Source of the DNA: Variovorax sp. Root473
GTDB lineage: Bacteria > Pseudomonadota > Gammaproteobacteria > Burkholderiales > Burkholderiaceae_C
NCBI RefSeq assembly: GCF_001426505.1
Contig: NZ_LMEV01000001.1
Coordinates: 437,380 to 501,379 of the forward strand
Reading direction: 5' to 3'
Length of the DNA stretch: 64,000 nucleotides
In this document: one piece after another, positions 52,486-60,355 of the stretch
Layout: the number at the start of each line of letters is the position of its first letter
Position numbering within the stretch: position 1 is the first letter of the stretch
Position numbers and translations under genes: made by a program
The notes under the pieces: model-generated
Told to the model about the DNA's origin: nothing
Database searches by the model: none
What the model saw: the letters and a program-made list of their open reading frames with translations, nothing else

Positions 52486-54501
52486 TTCTTCCGCGCCGTT
52501 CTGCTGCGCAACCTGCGGGCTTTCCTCGGGTACGTCTGCCTTCGTGAAGATGGTAGGCATCCAGCCGGTGCCCTTCGCCAGCCGCTCGGCCTCGCTGGCA
52601 ATGTCGGCCTTCTTGAGCTTTGCCAGCCGGTGGACGCTCTCGGGCGCGAACTCGCCCACGGCTTGCAAAACCGCCGCCTTCGCAACGTGCTTGAAATAGC
52701 CTTCCGCCGTGGGTTGCCACCATACGGCCATGTCGAGGCCCACGGCCTGCGCCAGTTCCGCGCCGGGCTGCTGCGCCGTGCCGCGCGGCGTCACCACGTC
52801 CACCGTCGAAGCCACGCACACGGCCAGCAGCTTGACCAACTCGCCTTGCTCCATCGCCAGCAGCGCGACGAACAGTGCGGCGCTGTCCTCGGGCAACTTG
52901 CCGCCCCACGCCTGCTGCAATTCGCGGAGCGCTACGGCGGCGGGTGACTCGGGCCAGTCCGGTGCCATGCCTTCCAGCCGGTCTTGAATTTTCAGGCTCA
53001 CGCCCAGCGGAATATCGTGGCCGTAGTAGCGGCCCTGCAAGACGGTCTGCACCATGCCATGCACCAGCACGGCCAGCGCCACATGTGGATGCTGGGCCAC
53101 CTCGATTTGCAGCGCCGCCGTGCGGTGCGCGCTCAGGCGTTGGGCCAGCCGGTCGGAAATCGCTGCGGCCTTGGGCTGCTCGTCTTCCTCGCCTTCGTCA
53201 TCGTTCGCGGCGTCCGGGTCGCTAAAGCCTTGGCGCAACTTCTCCAGCGTGCGAAGGGCTTTCGCCTCGGCCTCGCGCAGCAGCCCTCGATGAATCACGG
53301 CCTCGCCGTTGCGGTCGATGGTGACGATGGCACCGGCTGCGGCCTTCACATTCGCGCCGTATCCCTGCAAGCCTTCTTCCAGTGCCTGCAACTGCTCGCC
53401 CAGGGCTTCGCCTTCCTCCTGCAAGGCATCGGCCTTGTCCTCGTCGTCGGCGTCCATCGCGGCATCCACCGCTTCGGCCACCTCCTGCATCTTGGCTTGC
53501 AGCTTCTCGATGCGCTGCGCTTCGCGCTTGTTGGGTTCGCGCCGCTCCCTCGGGGCGCGCTGGAAGGCGTGCAGGTCGGCATGGGTCATGCCCGGCGTGG
53601 CATCGGCCCAAGCCCAGCCCTCGGCCTTCACCTCGGCGGCGATGCCCGCCAGCTTGTCCTGTGCCAGCCGTTCCAGCAATGCAGCATCAGTCAGGTACAC
53701 GCCCGCGTCATCCTCCGCGAACAGGTCGCGGCGGATACCGCCGCCCTCCTGCTCGTAGGCGTCCAGCCCGACGAAGCGCACCAACGGATGCCGGTAAGCG
53801 TCGATTTCCCGTTCGGTGAGGCGTTCGCGCAAATGCGAAGGGTGGCGTTGCCACTGCGGGGCGTCGTAGAAAGCGGCTTCCTGCGCCGCGTGGTCATCCG
53901 TTCCGGCCAGGGCCATCAGCTGGTCCAGGCTCACGGCGTCGGCCCGATAGTCGGCCATCAGGCGCGGGGAGACATTCGCCAGCTTCAAGCGGCGCTGCAC
54001 GACCAGCGGCGTGACACTGAAATCCGCCGCAATGTCCTCGATGGGCCGGCCTTCGGCCACCAGTGTCGCGAAGGCTTCAAATTGGTCTGCCGGGTGCATG
54101 GCTTCACGCTGCACGTTCTCGGTGAGGCTGGCCGTGCGCGCAGTGCCATCGGCCACCTGCAGGCAAGGCACGTCCCAATCCTTGGCGATGCGGTGCTTCT
54201 TCGCCAGCAGCTTCAACGCGGCCAGCCTGCGCCCACCGGCCACCACCTCGTAATGCAGGCCATCGGCGGCGGGAATCACGATCAGGTTTTGCAGCAGGCC
54301 CACGCGCTGGATGGATGCGGCCAGTTCAGGGATGGACATGCGCGGGGTCTTGCGCACGTTGCGGCCCGTGCGGCGCAGCACCAGACGCGACAGCGGCACC
54401 AGGATCATGTACTTGCTCGGGTCGGCGGCTTGCAGCACGTTCGCGGCGCTGCTGGCTGCGGTGTTGACGGCGCGGGCTTCGGTGGTGGTAACGGCGTTCA
54501 T
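52306..54501 (-). CDS. parB: ParB-family partition protein with altered C-terminus
   Basis: The start MNAVTTTEARAVNTAASSAA has GGAGA at eight bases. The protein is a ParB/RepB/KorB type: MILVPLSRLVLRRTGRNVRK, LAASIQRVGLLQNLIVIPAA, EVVAGGRRLAALKLL, LTENVQREAMHPADQFEAFA and VTPLVVQRRLKLANVSPRLM. About 670 residues are native. The last roughly 60 codons (after QQNGAEEAA) are read from the intron remnant in a foreign frame. Most domains are intact, so it may still work. Confidence 0.9.
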   Translation of the reverse strand: MNAVTTTEARAVNTAASSAANVLQAADPSKYMILVPLSRLVLRRTGRNVRKTPRMSIPELAASIQRVGLLQNLIVIPAADGLHYEVVAGGRRLAALKLLAKKHRIAKDWDVPCLQVADGTARTASLTENVQREAMHPADQFEAFATLVAEGRPIEDIAADFSVTPLVVQRRLKLANVSPRLMADYRADAVSLDQLMALAGTDDHAAQEAAFYDAPQWQRHPSHLRERLTEREIDAYRHPLVRFVGLDAYEQEGGGIRRDLFAEDDAGVYLTDAALLERLAQDKLAGIAAEVKAEGWAWADATPGMTHADLHAFQRAPRERREPNKREAQRIEKLQAKMQEVAEAVDAAMDADDEDKADALQEEGEALGEQLQALEEGLQGYGANVKAAAGAIVTIDRNGEAVIHRGLLREAEAKALRTLEKLRQGFSDPDAANDDEGEEDEQPKAAAISDRLAQRLSAHRTAALQIEVAQHPHVALAVLVHGMVQTVLQGRYYGHDIPLGVSLKIQDRLEGMAPDWPESPAAVALRELQQAWGGKLPEDSAALFVALLAMEQGELVKLLAVCVASTVDVVTPRGTAQQPGAELAQAVGLDMAVWWQPTAEGYFKHVAKAAVLQAVGEFAPESVHRLAKLKKADIASEAERLAKGTGWMPTIFTKADVPEESPQVAQQNGAEEAATIPGTQAGRRDAGIGDSHRGGQVDPAGPAAGAATAHRSDLQRAQLRLPAGAQRASGA

Positions 54502-54566
54502 GGCGAATCTCCAATCAAGTGAAACAAGGGAATGGAGGGGAACCGCCCCTCCGGCGGGGGAACGGT

Positions 54567-55391
54567 TCAGGCCTTGAGGGCGCGCATGCCATCGGCCAGC
54601 AGCCACAGGGCGCGATTCAGGCGAATGTCGGAATCAATGCCCTGCACGGGGCGGGTTTGCTGCCTGCGGCCATTGGCGGCGCGGCCATGCAATCCGCCCT
54701 TGGTCAGGTTCTCCTGCGTGCGGTTAAACACGCTCCACAAGTCGGGGCGGCGATCCTCGAAGCGGCGCGGCATCAGGATTTGCGATTCCGTGACGGGCGC
54801 GGGCTTGTTCGGGTCGTCGTACTTCAAAGCCAGCGCGGCACGGGCGAACACTTCGGATTCGCCATCGTCCAAGGTGATGCCGCGCATCAGGTCGCGGGAC
54901 TCCTGCACCCGGTCAAAGCCGCGCAGAACCTCGAAGGCGCCTTCGATGACTTGGCCCGCCACGTCGCCTTTGTGAGGCACGCGCACATCGGCAAAGGTGT
55001 CGCCGCACACCAGCCCATTGGCGCAGATAAATCTGAATTGCCCGGCCAGCATCTGATAGCTGCTGGTGCCATCGTGCGAGTTCAGCAGCACGATTTCGTT
55101 AGCTTCCGCGCCGTTGATCTGGCTGGCGTGGCGTAGGCGCAGCAGGTGTTTCGTGTGTTCGCGCCGCCTCTCGTTGCGTACACGGGTCTGGCACACCATG
55201 AAGGGCTGGAAGCCTTCTTTGCGAAGCTCAGTCAAAACCGTAGCCGTGGGGATGTAGCTGTATCGCTCCGAACGGCTCTCATGCGGGGAGTCCGCGAAGA
55301 TGGACGGGGCCACGCGCCGGATTTGGTCATCCGACAGGGGATAGTCGGAACGCAGTGCGGGGGAATGGTTTGCGAAACGGGATGCGAGCAT
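54567..55391 (-). CDS. DUF932 domain protein
   Basis: This 274-residue protein starts MLASRFANHSPALRSDYPLS behind AGGAGA. It shows IPTATVLTELRKEGFQPFMV, LRLRHASQINGAEANEIVLL, GQFRFICANGLVCGD and RPDLWSVFNRTQENLTKGGL, the DUF932 (phage/plasmid-like) pattern. Function unknown. It precedes parB on the same strand with a 65-base gap. Confidence 0.92.
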   Translation of the reverse strand: MLASRFANHSPALRSDYPLSDDQIRRVAPSIFADSPHESRSERYSYIPTATVLTELRKEGFQPFMVCQTRVRNERRREHTKHLLRLRHASQINGAEANEIVLLNSHDGTSSYQMLAGQFRFICANGLVCGDTFADVRVPHKGDVAGQVIEGAFEVLRGFDRVQESRDLMRGITLDDGESEVFARAALALKYDDPNKPAPVTESQILMPRRFEDRRPDLWSVFNRTQENLTKGGLHGRAANGRRQQTRPVQGIDSDIRLNRALWLLADGMRALKA

Positions 55392-55945
55392 GTCTTTCTC
55401 CTGACTTGGCTGTTGAAGAAACACCGGATTCCTAGATTCGGAGCCCAGCCTTTCGGCTGTTCGGTGCAGTCGGCACGAGGAACCCGGTTGGCCCTGTTGC
55501 CACCGTCTTTCCTGAGTTCATCGCCCGCGACGGTCAGGAGCGCGCGGACGGGGGCCGTCAAGGAGACAAGCGCAGGGTTGGTGCGGCCCGCAGGCGCAGC
55601 CGAGGACACGGCCCTGCGCGCCTTGACGGCACACGGCCGCGGGCTACAGTCGCGGACAAGGTGATGAGTCAGGGAAGACGGCTGGACAAGGCAACGGCCC
55701 CTCAACACGCCGACCGCACGGCAAGCGAAGCGCGCAGGCCCGAAGCTGGAAGCCGGGCCGGAGGCGTCAGCCGACCGGAGGGAGGGGACGATGGAAGCCC
55801 GTCAGGGGCGAAACCCCGCAGGGGGTTCGATGCGCAGCACGACAGCGCGACCGGCCATCTCCCAGGTGGCCGGGGACGTCCACATGACTTCAACGAAATC
55901 CCCTTGGACTGCTACTCGCCCAGCCATCGGCACAATGGCAATGAC
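55392..55945. other. 554-base non-coding region with a 132-base repeat unit
   Basis: No convincing gene. It contains a CCTTGACGGC motif at 55621 and the repeat unit 55720-55851, whose second copy is at 57449-57580. The DUF932 promoter must lie in its left part. Confidence 0.6.
55720..55851 (+). repeat. 132-base dispersed repeat, copy 1
   Basis: It starts GGCAAGCGAAGCGCGCAGGC, includes GCCGGAGGCGTCAGCCGA and ends with GCGAAACCCCGCAGGGG, TTCGATGCGCAGCACGACAG and CGCGAC. The same blocks in the same order make up 57449-57580. Partial copies of the first motif occur near 36306 and 56751. Confidence 0.85.
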
Positions 55946-56167
55946 ATGGACATACGAGCCCTACAAGACGATGAACTGATGGCCCAGGCCCGAGACTGGC
56001 GGCAACGGGCACTGCGCGGAGAAAAAAACGCACGCGGCTTTGCGCACGAACTGGAATGCGAAGTGCGTCGGCGCTTCCCCAAGAACGACAGGCCCTTGAC
56101 GCTGCCGCCCGTGCGCCTGCTGGGCACGGTGTCGCAGCCTATCCAGCGTCGATGGAAGCCCTGGTGA
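55946..56167 (+). CDS. Small hypothetical protein
   Basis: This 73-residue frame begins MDIRALQDDELMAQARDWRQ and continues RALRGEKNARGFAHELECEV, ending with a Pro/Arg-rich tail. The amphipathic, charged composition looks like a real ICE protein, and small proteins of this kind occur near DUF932 genes. No function is known. No strong ribosome-binding site is visible. Confidence 0.65.
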   Translation: MDIRALQDDELMAQARDWRQRALRGEKNARGFAHELECEVRRRFPKNDRPLTLPPVRLLGTVSQPIQRRWKPW

Positions 56168-56214
56168 ACGCCCAGGGGGAGTAGAGAAAAGGGGCGTGGC
56201 GCCCCTTGACAGAA

Positions 56215-56565
56215 TCAGAAGACGATCCGCCCCGCCAGCCGCGCATCCCGCGCATAGGCACTCAGCCGCTTCTCGGCACGAAAGTGCAGATCGCGCTCGA
56301 TCGGCAACCCCAGCCGCCCGCGCACGGTCGCCAGTTCCTGCAGGCTGACCCAGCCCAGCTCGGGCATCCCCAGGCCCAGATCGCACAGACCGAAAGCATG
56401 GTCGTGATCGTCCGGGTCGATCTCGGTCAGCAGCCAGGTCGCGCCGGCATCCGGTGTGAACAGCTTGAGCACAGGGGCCGGATCAAAGTCCGACGTTTCG
56501 GTGGATTGCCGGCCGTTGGCCAGCAGCAGCGCACGCTGCTCGTCGGTGATGAATGCGCAGTTCAT
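56215..56565 (-). CDS. DUF2958 protein, copy 2
   Basis: This 116-residue protein starts MNCAFITDEQRALLLANGRQ with AGGAG upstream. It shares LFTPDAGATWLL, DLGLGMPELGWVSLQELA and the following motif order with the protein at 35340-35687, so the two are paralogues. Its upstream spacer carries the ACGGCG-N4-CGCCGT hairpin also found upstream of the next gene. Function unknown. Confidence 0.87.
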   Translation of the reverse strand: MNCAFITDEQRALLLANGRQSTETSDFDPAPVLKLFTPDAGATWLLTEIDPDDHDHAFGLCDLGLGMPELGWVSLQELATVRGRLGLPIERDLHFRAEKRLSAYARDARLAGRIVF

Positions 56566-56685
56566 GGTGAACTCCTGAAGGATGCCGGGCGGAATTGCCC
56601 AGCCCTTCCGGGGCACGGCGCAGCGCAAGCAGTCAAGGGTCATCGACGGCCGCAGGCCGCAAGCGCCATCGGCGCGCAGCCCTTG

Positions 56686-56701
56686 ACGGCGAGCACGCCG
56701 T
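56686..56701. repeat. Hairpin ACGGCG-N4-CGCCGT in DUF2958 upstream spacer
   Basis: A perfect 6-bp inverted repeat with a 4-base centre, in a longer block (CCTTGACGGCGAG...GATGAAGG.AACAGCAAG) that recurs at 57369-57411. The same arrangement precedes both small minus-strand genes. Confidence 0.7.
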
Positions 56702-56858
56702 GGCACGATGAAGGAAACAGCAAGCCGCCCCTCCAACGAAGGCACGGACTGGCAAGCGAAGCGCGCAGCGCCACAGGCGCGGAGAAACCCGCACCGGGCG
56801 CAGCAGAAAAAATGCGCCGCCCCCGCAAGGACGACGCACCGAAGGCTGCGCAGCGCGA

Positions 56859-57251
56859 TCAGTTCGCCGCCGGCACCGTCATCGACTGCAACTGCTCGAT
56901 CACGCCAGGCTCAACGAACACGCAAGCCTGCTCGTCCGCGATCGGCACGTTGAACAACTGCGCGAACACCGTGCGTCGCAGATGGGCCAGCCGGCCCGTC
57001 CGGTATACCTGTTCGGGCTTCATGCGCCCGCCGGCCTGCGAGCCGCTGCGCTGCGGATCGCATTCGACCAGCGCGACAAAGCCATCGTCGGACAGCTTCT
57101 GATGCTCGGGGCACAGACCCCAGCCCGTCTTCGTATGGCGCTCCATGCTGGCGCGCAGGCGCTTGTCCAGCAGGATGGTGCCGGTATCGAACGCCGTGCC
57201 GCAAACGAGGCAAACGTGCTGTTCGAGGGAAACGTGTGATTTATCGTTCAT
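56859..57251 (-). CDS. Hypothetical ICE protein with CxxC motif
   Basis: This 130-residue protein starts MNDKSHVSLEQHVCLVCGTA. The pair CLVC followed by GLCPEHQK about 30 residues later suggests a small metal-binding site. The later part (RTGRLAHLRRTVFAQLFNVP, EQACVFVEPGVIEQLQSM) is conserved-looking. Proteins of this kind occur in ICE modules next to DUF2958 genes, but no function is known. Confidence 0.75.
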   Translation of the reverse strand: MNDKSHVSLEQHVCLVCGTAFDTGTILLDKRLRASMERHTKTGWGLCPEHQKLSDDGFVALVECDPQRSGSQAGGRMKPEQVYRTGRLAHLRRTVFAQLFNVPIADEQACVFVEPGVIEQLQSMTVPAAN

Positions 57252-57617
57252 GACGATCTCCGGTTGCACGGGCGGAATTGCCCGGAACCGTCGCCCCCAC
57301 GGCGTAGCGCAGCAGTCAGGGGTCGCAGACGGCCGCCAGGACGCAAGCGCGCACAAGCGCGCGCCGCCCTTGACGGCGAGAACGCCGTGATACGGTGAAG
57401 GGAACAGCAAGACCGCTCACACCCGCCCACTGCAAACACCCACCTTTAGGCAAGCGCAGCGCGCAGGCCCGGATCAGCGAGCCGGGCCGGAGGCGTCAGC
57501 CGAGTGAAGCGAGGGAACGATGAAAGCCCGAATGGGGCGAAACCCCGCAGGGGATTCGATGCGCAGCACGACAGCGCGACGACGGCACGCCGGGACGCCC
57601 GAATGCGAGGAACAGAA
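57252..57617. other. 366-base spacer with hairpin and 132-base repeat copy 2
   Basis: It holds the ACGGCG-N4-CGCCGT hairpin (57373-57388) and the repeat unit 57449-57580. No gene is supported. Confidence 0.6.
57449..57580 (+). repeat. 132-base dispersed repeat, copy 2
   Basis: Same length, order and orientation as 55720-55851; differences are scattered substitutions in the middle. It ends about 40 bases before the stop codon of the nuclease gene. Confidence 0.85.
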
Positions 57618-58682
57618 CTACTCGCTGTCCGTCTTGCGCTGCTCGATTTGCAACCGCGCCCGCTCGGTCGCCTGCTGCAACCGCTCGCCCAGCACGGCGC
57701 GCGGTGGCAAGCTGGTCAGGTACTCGGCCACGTGGATGCCCGACTTGTCCAGTTCCAGCAGCTCGATCTGCTCGGACTTCTTGCCGGTGCAGAGGATGAT
57801 CCCCAGCGGTGAGGCTTCTTCGGACTCCCGCTCGTGCAGGTCGAGCCAGCGCAGGTACAGCTCCATCTGCCCCTTGTAAGCGGCCTTGAACTCGCCGACT
57901 TTCAACTCCACTGCCACCAGCCGCCGCAGCTTGCGGTTGTAGAACAGCAGGTCGAGGTGAAAGTCGTCGCCGTCGATCTGGATGCGCTTCTGACGGGCAA
58001 CGAACGTGAAGCCCACGCCCAGCTCCAGCAGGAAGGATTCCATTTCGCGGATGATCGCGGCCTCCAAGTCGCCTTCCTGCCAGGTGTCTCGCAGGCCCAG
58101 GAAATCGAGGATGTACGGGTCTCGCATGACCAGAGCGGGCGACATGCGCTGCGCATCGCGCATCCTCGCCAGCTCTTGCGCAATCGTCTCGTCCGGCTTT
58201 TGAGATAGCGCCGTGCGCTCGTACAGCATCGAGTCGATGCGCTCGCGCAGCGTCCGCACGCTCCAGCGCTCGATGTTGGCCATCTGTGCGTAGTAGTCTC
58301 GCTGGAGCGGGTCTTTCAGCGGCAGCAAGGCCACGAAATGCGACCAGCTCAATTGTCGTGACAGCGTCACGACAATTGGCTCGTCCGTGTAGGTAGCCGC
58401 GAACTGCACCATCCGGCGCAGGTTCTTGTCCGCGAAGCTGCGGCCGTAGTCCTGCACAAGCTGCGCAGCCAAGGTCGGCAGGATCTCATCACCGTATCCG
58501 GCCCGCTGACCAGCCAGCACTTCCGTGTGGATGCGCTGGCCGATGCGCCAAAACAGCAAGGTCAGCTCGGCGTTGACCGCTGACGCGGCGCGCTGCCGCG
58601 CCGCGTCGATCAGTACTCGAATGTCGCCCAGCAGCGTGGCTGGTGCCACAGATGACGCCACGGCTGCTTTGCGCCTGTTCAT
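57618..58682 (-). CDS. DUF1016 (YhcG-like) PDDEXK nuclease-family protein
   Basis: This 354-residue protein has the DUF1016 N-terminal domain (LTLLFWRIGQRIHTEVL, YGRSFADKNLRRMVQFA, LSWSHFVALLPLKD) and a C-terminal PDDEXK nuclease core: FHLDLLFYNRKLRRLVAVEL with Asp near 244, Glu 259 and Lys 261, then GQMELYLRWLD. Such proteins are candidate DNA-cleaving defence or recombination factors. Its ATG overlaps the integrase stop (ATGA), so it is translated with the integrase. A 13-bp perfect inverted repeat lies inside it. Confidence 0.9.
   Translation of the reverse strand: MNRRKAAVASSVAPATLLGDIRVLIDAARQRAASAVNAELTLLFWRIGQRIHTEVLAGQRAGYGDEILPTLAAQLVQDYGRSFADKNLRRMVQFAATYTDEPIVVTLSRQLSWSHFVALLPLKDPLQRDYYAQMANIERWSVRTLRERIDSMLYERTALSQKPDETIAQELARMRDAQRMSPALVMRDPYILDFLGLRDTWQEGDLEAAIIREMESFLLELGVGFTFVARQKRIQIDGDDFHLDLLFYNRKLRRLVAVELKVGEFKAAYKGQMELYLRWLDLHERESEEASPLGIILCTGKKSEQIELLELDKSGIHVAEYLTSLPPRAVLGERLQQATERARLQIEQRKTDSE
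58350..58378. repeat. 13-bp perfect inverted repeat inside the nuclease gene
   Basis: Arms 58350-58362 (CAATTGTCGTGAC) and 58366-58378 (GTCACGACAATTG) are exact reverse complements with a 3-base AGC centre. It encodes part of the IVVTLSRQLSWSH stretch. It could be a dyad operator or an mRNA hairpin. Confidence 0.85.
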
Positions 58683-60031
58683 GCCGTGACCTCCTTCTGG
58701 TCCTGCATCAGATTCGGCGCAGCCCGCTTGGAATCAGGCGGCACGGCGCGCGTGGCGGCTTTGCGATGCCGGAATGGACGGTAGTTACCCAGGCTGGTGC
58801 GGGTCTTGTCGTCGTCCGTGACCACAGGAGACGGCTTCGGCAGCGCAGCCGGCGCATGGCCGTCGATGGCGCCCCGGCGTAGGGTGGCCACTTTCTCGGC
58901 AGCGGCACGCACCGGGTCATCCTCTGCATGGACATACGCCATGAACTGCGTGACGGTCTTGTGCGCAGTCAGCGCCATGCCGACCTTGATGGGGATACCG
59001 GAGTTGGCAATGTCGGTCGCCGCACGATGACGGATGCCGTGTGTTCCGACATGCGCTACCTCTGCGCGGCCTAAGATGCGCTTCCAGCCGTTGTAGTACG
59101 TGCTCTCGGGCAATGGCTTCTTGGCATCAAAGATGGCTGGACACACGTAAGGCGAGTTGTCGATGCGGGGCGCATTGCGCAGCAACTGGTACGCCGCCTC
59201 GCTCATCGGCTTGGACATATCGCCCGTCTTGCTGTCAGACCAGACGACCCGGCGATTCTCGAAATCCACCCAAGCCCATTCGAGCGTGCGGATTTCGGTC
59301 ATCCGCGCGGAAAACTCGAATTGCAGGCGAACCGCCAGCGTCACGGTCGGATGCTCCAACCCCAGGGCATCCGCACGGTCGAGGTAAGCATAGAGCCGCC
59401 CCAGTTCCTCGTTGTTGATATACCGCGTCTCGCCGTCCTCGCGGTACTTGGGGACGTGTCGGCATGGATTGGAGCCGTCAGGCCGGTAGCCCCACACCTC
59501 GGCCATGTTGAACATCTTGCGCAAACAGGCCAGAACCCGATTGGCCGTAACGCCGATCTTTGCCTTGTCCTTCATCAGCGTGGTGATGTGCGCCCGCGTT
59601 ACGTCCGGCACCTTGAGCTTGCCCAGGGTAGGCAGGATGTGGCGGTCGATGTAGCCCTGGTAGGAATCGACCGTCCGGGGCTTGTTGCGCGGCTTGGAGT
59701 ATTCCTCGATGAACTGCCCGCACAGTTCCTTGACCGTCGGGGCCATGCGGGCAGCCAGCTTGGCGGCGCTGGGGTCGTCGCCCTTGCGCACGTCGGCCAG
59801 CCAGTCCTGTGCGATCGACCGCGCTTGCTCGACGGTCAGCTCGCCGAACTGGCCGATCTTCGGCTTGCGGCGCTCGCCCCAGTTCGTGCGGTACTGGAGC
59901 ATGAAGACCTTGCGGCCGTGGGCGGTGACTTTGCAGAGAAAGCCGGGGACAATGGTATCCCGCAGTTCGTAATCCTTGCCGGTGACTTCTGCCGTATCGA
60001 CAGCGGATTTGGTGAGTTTGATCTTAGCCAT
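58679..60031 (-). CDS. int: Tyrosine-recombinase integrase of the ICE
   Basis: This 450-residue integrase has an N-terminal arm-binding domain (YELRDTIVPGFLCKVTAHGR), a SAM-like core domain and a catalytic domain with Arg243 (SARMTEIRTLEW), Lys near 268, HGIRHR (His331, Arg334) and Tyr366 in TQFMAYVHA. It catalyses integration into and excision from the tRNA-Leu gene 180 bases away. It reads away from the attachment site and is followed by the nuclease gene with a four-base overlap. Confidence 0.95.
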   Translation of the reverse strand: MAKIKLTKSAVDTAEVTGKDYELRDTIVPGFLCKVTAHGRKVFMLQYRTNWGERRKPKIGQFGELTVEQARSIAQDWLADVRKGDDPSAAKLAARMAPTVKELCGQFIEEYSKPRNKPRTVDSYQGYIDRHILPTLGKLKVPDVTRAHITTLMKDKAKIGVTANRVLACLRKMFNMAEVWGYRPDGSNPCRHVPKYREDGETRYINNEELGRLYAYLDRADALGLEHPTVTLAVRLQFEFSARMTEIRTLEWAWVDFENRRVVWSDSKTGDMSKPMSEAAYQLLRNAPRIDNSPYVCPAIFDAKKPLPESTYYNGWKRILGRAEVAHVGTHGIRHRAATDIANSGIPIKVGMALTAHKTVTQFMAYVHAEDDPVRAAAEKVATLRRGAIDGHAPAALPKPSPVVTDDDKTRTSLGNYRPFRHRKAATRAVPPDSKRAAPNLMQDQKEVTA

Positions 60032-60208
60032 GACGCCTCCTAGTTCGAGATCGAACGCAGGAACCAGCCAGGAGCCACGGCATCAGAATGTCTGCCGCAA
60101 TCGGTCTGGTCTAGGCGTAAGGCTAAACGGGACTAGCCTCTTGGAAAACCAAGCGCAGCAAGGCTCTGCGGGTTCCAGCGTGGTCTCATGCTAGTCTCGG
60201 GACTCAAT
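60032..60208. other. ICE terminal region between integrase start and attachment site
   Basis: This 177-base region carries the integrase promoter and presumably arm-type binding sites. CGGGACTAGC (60127) and CTAGTCTCGGGACTC (60191) share GGGACT motifs near the crossover region. No gene is present. Confidence 0.5.
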
Positions 60209-60261
60209 CTCAAAATCCCCCACCGAAAGGTGTGCCGGTTCGATTCCGGCCCCGGGCACCA
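60209..60261 (+). other. Attachment site: 3' half of tRNA-Leu (CAA)
   Basis: From the anticodon loop CTCAAAA (60209-60215) the sequence continues as the 3' part of a leucine tRNA: stem TCCCC, variable arm CACCGAAAGGTGT, T arm GCCGGTTCGATTCCGGC, acceptor CCCGGGC, discriminator A and CCA (60259-60261). No matching 5' half (GCCCGGG...) exists upstream. The ICE therefore ends in the anticodon region, and the complete tRNA gene is expected at the other end of the element. Confidence 0.82.
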
Positions 60262-60292
60262 TGAGACGACGCCGTCTCACCCCCACATCAAG

Positions 60293-60326
60293 AAACCCGC
60301 TCGCCTTATAGGCGCAGCGGGTTTTT
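60293..60326 (+). terminator. Rho-independent terminator after the tRNA
   Basis: AAACCCGCT and AGCGGGTTT form the stem around an inner CGCC/GGCG hairpin, followed by a T tract (TTTTTCTTT). It is in the right place to terminate the tRNA-Leu transcript. Confidence 0.85.
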
Positions 60327-60355
60327 CTTTGCCTCGGGCCCCGGGGCGCCCCATG

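Larger units (their letters stand above)
1..60261. mobile_element. Tn4371-family integrative and conjugative element (left part beyond window)
   Basis: The gene set and order (integrase, ParB, RepA/ParA, TraF, relaxase, cargo, LysR regulator, TraG, TrbB-C-D-E) are those of the Tn4371 ICE family. The right end lies in the 3' half of a tRNA-Leu gene directly beyond the integrase; the left end is outside the window. Two catabolic cargo blocks are inserted, at about 7200-28270 and 38900-52200. Family assignment is from established gene order; exact ends are inferred. Confidence 0.9.

Noticed and set aside
55661-55945. N-terminal extension of the small protein at 55946
   Set aside because: The extension is read from the 132-base spacer repeat, so ATG 55946 is the likelier start.
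55720-57580. CRISPR-like array from repeated GGCAAGCG motifs
   Set aside because: Copies are far apart, of unequal length, separated by genes, and no cas genes are present.
60181-60261. Complete tRNA-Leu gene
   Set aside because: No 5' acceptor strand (GCCCGGG) or D arm is present upstream of the anticodon loop; only the 3' half exists.
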